The notes under the pieces are model-generated. The model was not told the DNA's origin and searched no databases. It saw only the letters and a list, made by a program, of their open reading frames with translations. A DNA stretch of 64,000 nt from Bacteroidota bacterium (lineage in GTDB: Bacteria > Bacteroidota > Bacteroidia > Chitinophagales > Chitinophagaceae), in contig JAFDXI010000102.1 of assembly GCA_018268035.1 (NCBI GenBank), positions 1-64,000 of the forward strand, in the 5' to 3' direction. The position numbers and the translations under genes are program-made. This document shows, one piece after another, positions 62,426 to 64,000 of the stretch (its first letter is position 1; every line of letters begins with the position of its first letter).

Positions 62426-64000
62426 GTGAAATTGATAACCCTTATATTGTTATTGTTTAGCATACCTGCATTTGCACAATTAAATGCAGATTTTTCTGCT
62501 TCTACAACTCAAACTTGTACGGGGCTTAATGTCCAGTTTAAAGATAATACTACTGGTTCACCCACATCCTGGTTTTGGGACTTTGGTAATGGTCAAACAT
62601 CTTTTGCGCAAAATCCATTATTCTCTTATGCTACACCGGGAAAATACACAGTTCGGCTAACAGTAAAAAACAGTACCAGTAGTGATTTCGAAGAAAAGAC
62701 TGCATATATAACTGTAAGTATTACACCCCAGGCAGACTTTTTAGTTACAGGTTTAGATTCAGGTTGTGTTTCATTGCCAACTTCATTTCAGGATGCTTCA
62801 AAGCTCTTAGGTGCATCCATTAGTTCCTGGTTATGGGACTTTGGCGATGGAAGCACATCTTCGAGCAGGAACCCTACACATAATTATTCTATGCAGGGGG
62901 CTTTCAATGTAAGCCTGACATTGACCACCGATCATGGATGCACTTCCACAAAGACTTTGACGAGGGCAGTGATAGCAGGTAATAAACCCAAAGCAAATTT
63001 TAGTGTTTCCCTCTCCAAAGGGTGTGCCTCAATTATTAGAAATTATAGTGATAATACATCTGGTCAGGTCACTGCTTATTTGTGGGATTTTGGTGATGGT
63101 ACTTTTGACTATGGACCTTATCCGCAACACCATTACCTCGATACCGGTTATTTCTCCACAAAGCTTATTGTTTCCAATAATGGTTGCCTCGATACTGTCA
63201 GGAAAGACTCCGTCGTTTATGTAGAGGGCCCGGCTGCAAAATTTAATAAGTCGTACGATTGTTCAGATCCATTTACCTTTACTTACAGGGATATTTCCGT
63301 TGCGGAAACAGGCAGATTATGGGAATATGATGGGATGTCTTCAACAGGTAAAACTTTCACACATACTTTCCCTTCCCCAGGTGTTTATTATATAAAATTA
63401 TCAGTGACTGGTGTAGGCTGTGTGGACTCTATCTATGACACATTGAGGATAAAAACGGGTAATCCGGGATTTATTATCAACCCACAAAAAAATATTTATT
63501 GCCGTAATGATACTTTGCAATTTGTTGCCAATGGTTATGATAATCTATGGGCTAAAACATTTTCCTGGAATTTCAGAGATGGCACTATTAAAGATTTTTC
63601 AAAGCGCTTTGATACAATCAATTATGTTTACAGGAATAATGGCAATTTTAAACCTGAATTGTATATAAAAAACAGGGATAACTGCATTGATACTGTCAGG
63701 TTTGATAGTCTCATTAATATTACAGGCCCATTCGCAGATTTTAATACAACATTGGCCGGTTGTACTGATGATAGTATTTCTTATACTGATATGTCTGTGC
63801 AAAGTGGAAACAGGAAGATAAAAGATTGGTTTTGGAGTTTTGGTGATGGTGGTGTTGATTATGGAACCGGACCTGTAAAATATGCATATATTTTTCCTGG
63901 AACCTATAATGCACATTTAACAATAACAGACGAAGATGGATGCTCTGATTCTATAACACACCAGGTGCAGGTTAATCAAACGCCAACAGTTGATGCTGGC
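62426..64000 (+). CDS. Large secreted PKD-repeat protein (5' part, runs off window)
   Basis: The frame is open for 525 codons to the window end. A GTG at 62426 starts a good signal peptide (MKLITLILLLFSIPAFA, then QLNADF); a GTG six codons earlier (62408) is the alternative. At least five PKD domains follow, each with a W-x-W/L-W-D/S-F-G-D/N-G core (for example SWFWDFGNG, SWLWDFGDG, AYLWDFGDG, DWFWSFGDG) and paired Cys. Such Bacteroidota proteins are exported adhesins, often with a C-terminal type IX secretion signal, which would lie beyond the window. Confidence 0.88.
   Translation, partial: MKLITLILLLFSIPAFAQLNADFSASTTQTCTGLNVQFKDNTTGSPTSWFWDFGNGQTSFAQNPLFSYATPGKYTVRLTVKNSTSSDFEEKTAYITVSITPQADFLVTGLDSGCVSLPTSFQDASKLLGASISSWLWDFGDGSTSSSRNPTHNYSMQGAFNVSLTLTTDHGCTSTKTLTRAVIAGNKPKANFSVSLSKGCASIIRNYSDNTSGQVTAYLWDFGDGTFDYGPYPQHHYLDTGYFSTKLIVSNNGCLDTVRKDSVVYVEGPAAKFNKSYDCSDPFTFTYRDISVAETGRLWEYDGMSSTGKTFTHTFPSPGVYYIKLSVTGVGCVDSIYDTLRIKTGNPGFIINPQKNIYCRNDTLQFVANGYDNLWAKTFSWNFRDGTIKDFSKRFDTINYVYRNNGNFKPELYIKNRDNCIDTVRFDSLINITGPFADFNTTLAGCTDDSISYTDMSVQSGNRKIKDWFWSFGDGGVDYGTGPVKYAYIFPGTYNAHLTITDEDGCSDSITHQVQVNQTPTVDAG

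Noticed and set aside
1-64000. CRISPR arrays, insertion sequences, prophage, integrative elements
   Set aside because: No regularly spaced direct repeats, transposase, integrase or phage structural genes were seen; the tRNA genes have no flanking attachment-site duplication that I can find.

Overview
The window is a 64-kb piece of a Bacteroidota chromosome, most likely from a Chitinophagaceae/Sphingobacteriia-like bacterium. The evidence is low GC with AT-rich spacers, almost no Shine-Dalgarno sequences, the phylum-specific -7 promoter box TAnnTTTG(C) upstream of all four tRNA genes and several protein genes, tRNA genes without an encoded CCA, and gene families typical of the phylum (DUF2851, DarA/DarB with a BtrH-like protein, PKD-repeat surface proteins, secreted M1, M13 and S10 peptidases). 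No insertion sequence, prophage, CRISPR array or rRNA gene is visible.

Region 1 (1-6.7 kb): after a REP-like inverted repeat comes a tight operon of dialkylresorcinol/flexirubin type: a secreted protein, DarA, DarB (KAS III-like), a small protein, a BtrH-like papain-fold protein, an ABC exporter (ATPase plus permease) and an acyl carrier protein. The aryl-polyene half of a flexirubin pathway is not in the window.

Region 2 (7-17 kb): a DUF4349 lipoprotein, then glycogen synthesis (glgC, glgA, leftward) divergent from sugar uptake and phosphorylation (FucP-type MFS transporter, ROK kinase), then a secreted M13 metallopeptidase and an orphan sensor histidine kinase.

Region 3 (17-31 kb): tRNA-Leu(GAG), a Cys-motif envelope protein, an MBL-fold hydrolase, a ComEA-like HhH protein, an acyl-CoA dehydrogenase with a palindromic operator, two nucleotide-sugar/envelope genes (UDP-glucuronate decarboxylase-like, DegT aminotransferase), tRNA-Val, a candidate small RNA, KdsC, a UbiA prenyltransferase, Maf, DUF2851, OsmC, an outer-membrane-type protein and lipoyl synthase.

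Region 4 (31-49 kb): mostly housekeeping: tRNA-Leu(UAG), trigger factor with a natural His6 tail, a nucleoside hydrolase, YigZ, infC, thrS, a CPBP protease next to a palindrome-rich island, M1 and S10 peptidases, tsaD, an acyltransferase, a SNF2 helicase and rpiA.

Region 5 (49-62 kb): a carbohydrate-oxidation locus. It holds two TIM-barrel isomerase/lyase-type proteins, a cytochrome c lipoprotein, a DUF1080 (3-keto-glycoside hydrolase type) lipoprotein, a Gfo/Idh/MocA oxidoreductase, four tandem GMC flavoproteins each with a C-x5-C-x3-C [3Fe-4S] motif, and one Tat-signal gluconate-2-dehydrogenase-subunit-3 protein. Together they suggest periplasmic oxidation of glycosides to 3-keto-glycosides followed by cleavage. 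The four catalytic subunits appear to share one export partner.

Region 6 (62-64 kb): tRNA-Met and the 5' part of a large secreted PKD-repeat protein that runs off the window.

The most novel observations are a 20-bp palindromic operator present at both the acyl-CoA dehydrogenase promoter and the promoter of an unannotated ~75-nt small RNA, the four-to-one dehydrogenase arrangement with mosaic paralogs, and two genes (tsaD, MBL hydrolase) whose start codons sit exactly 3 nt after the -7 box, which predicts leaderless mRNAs.
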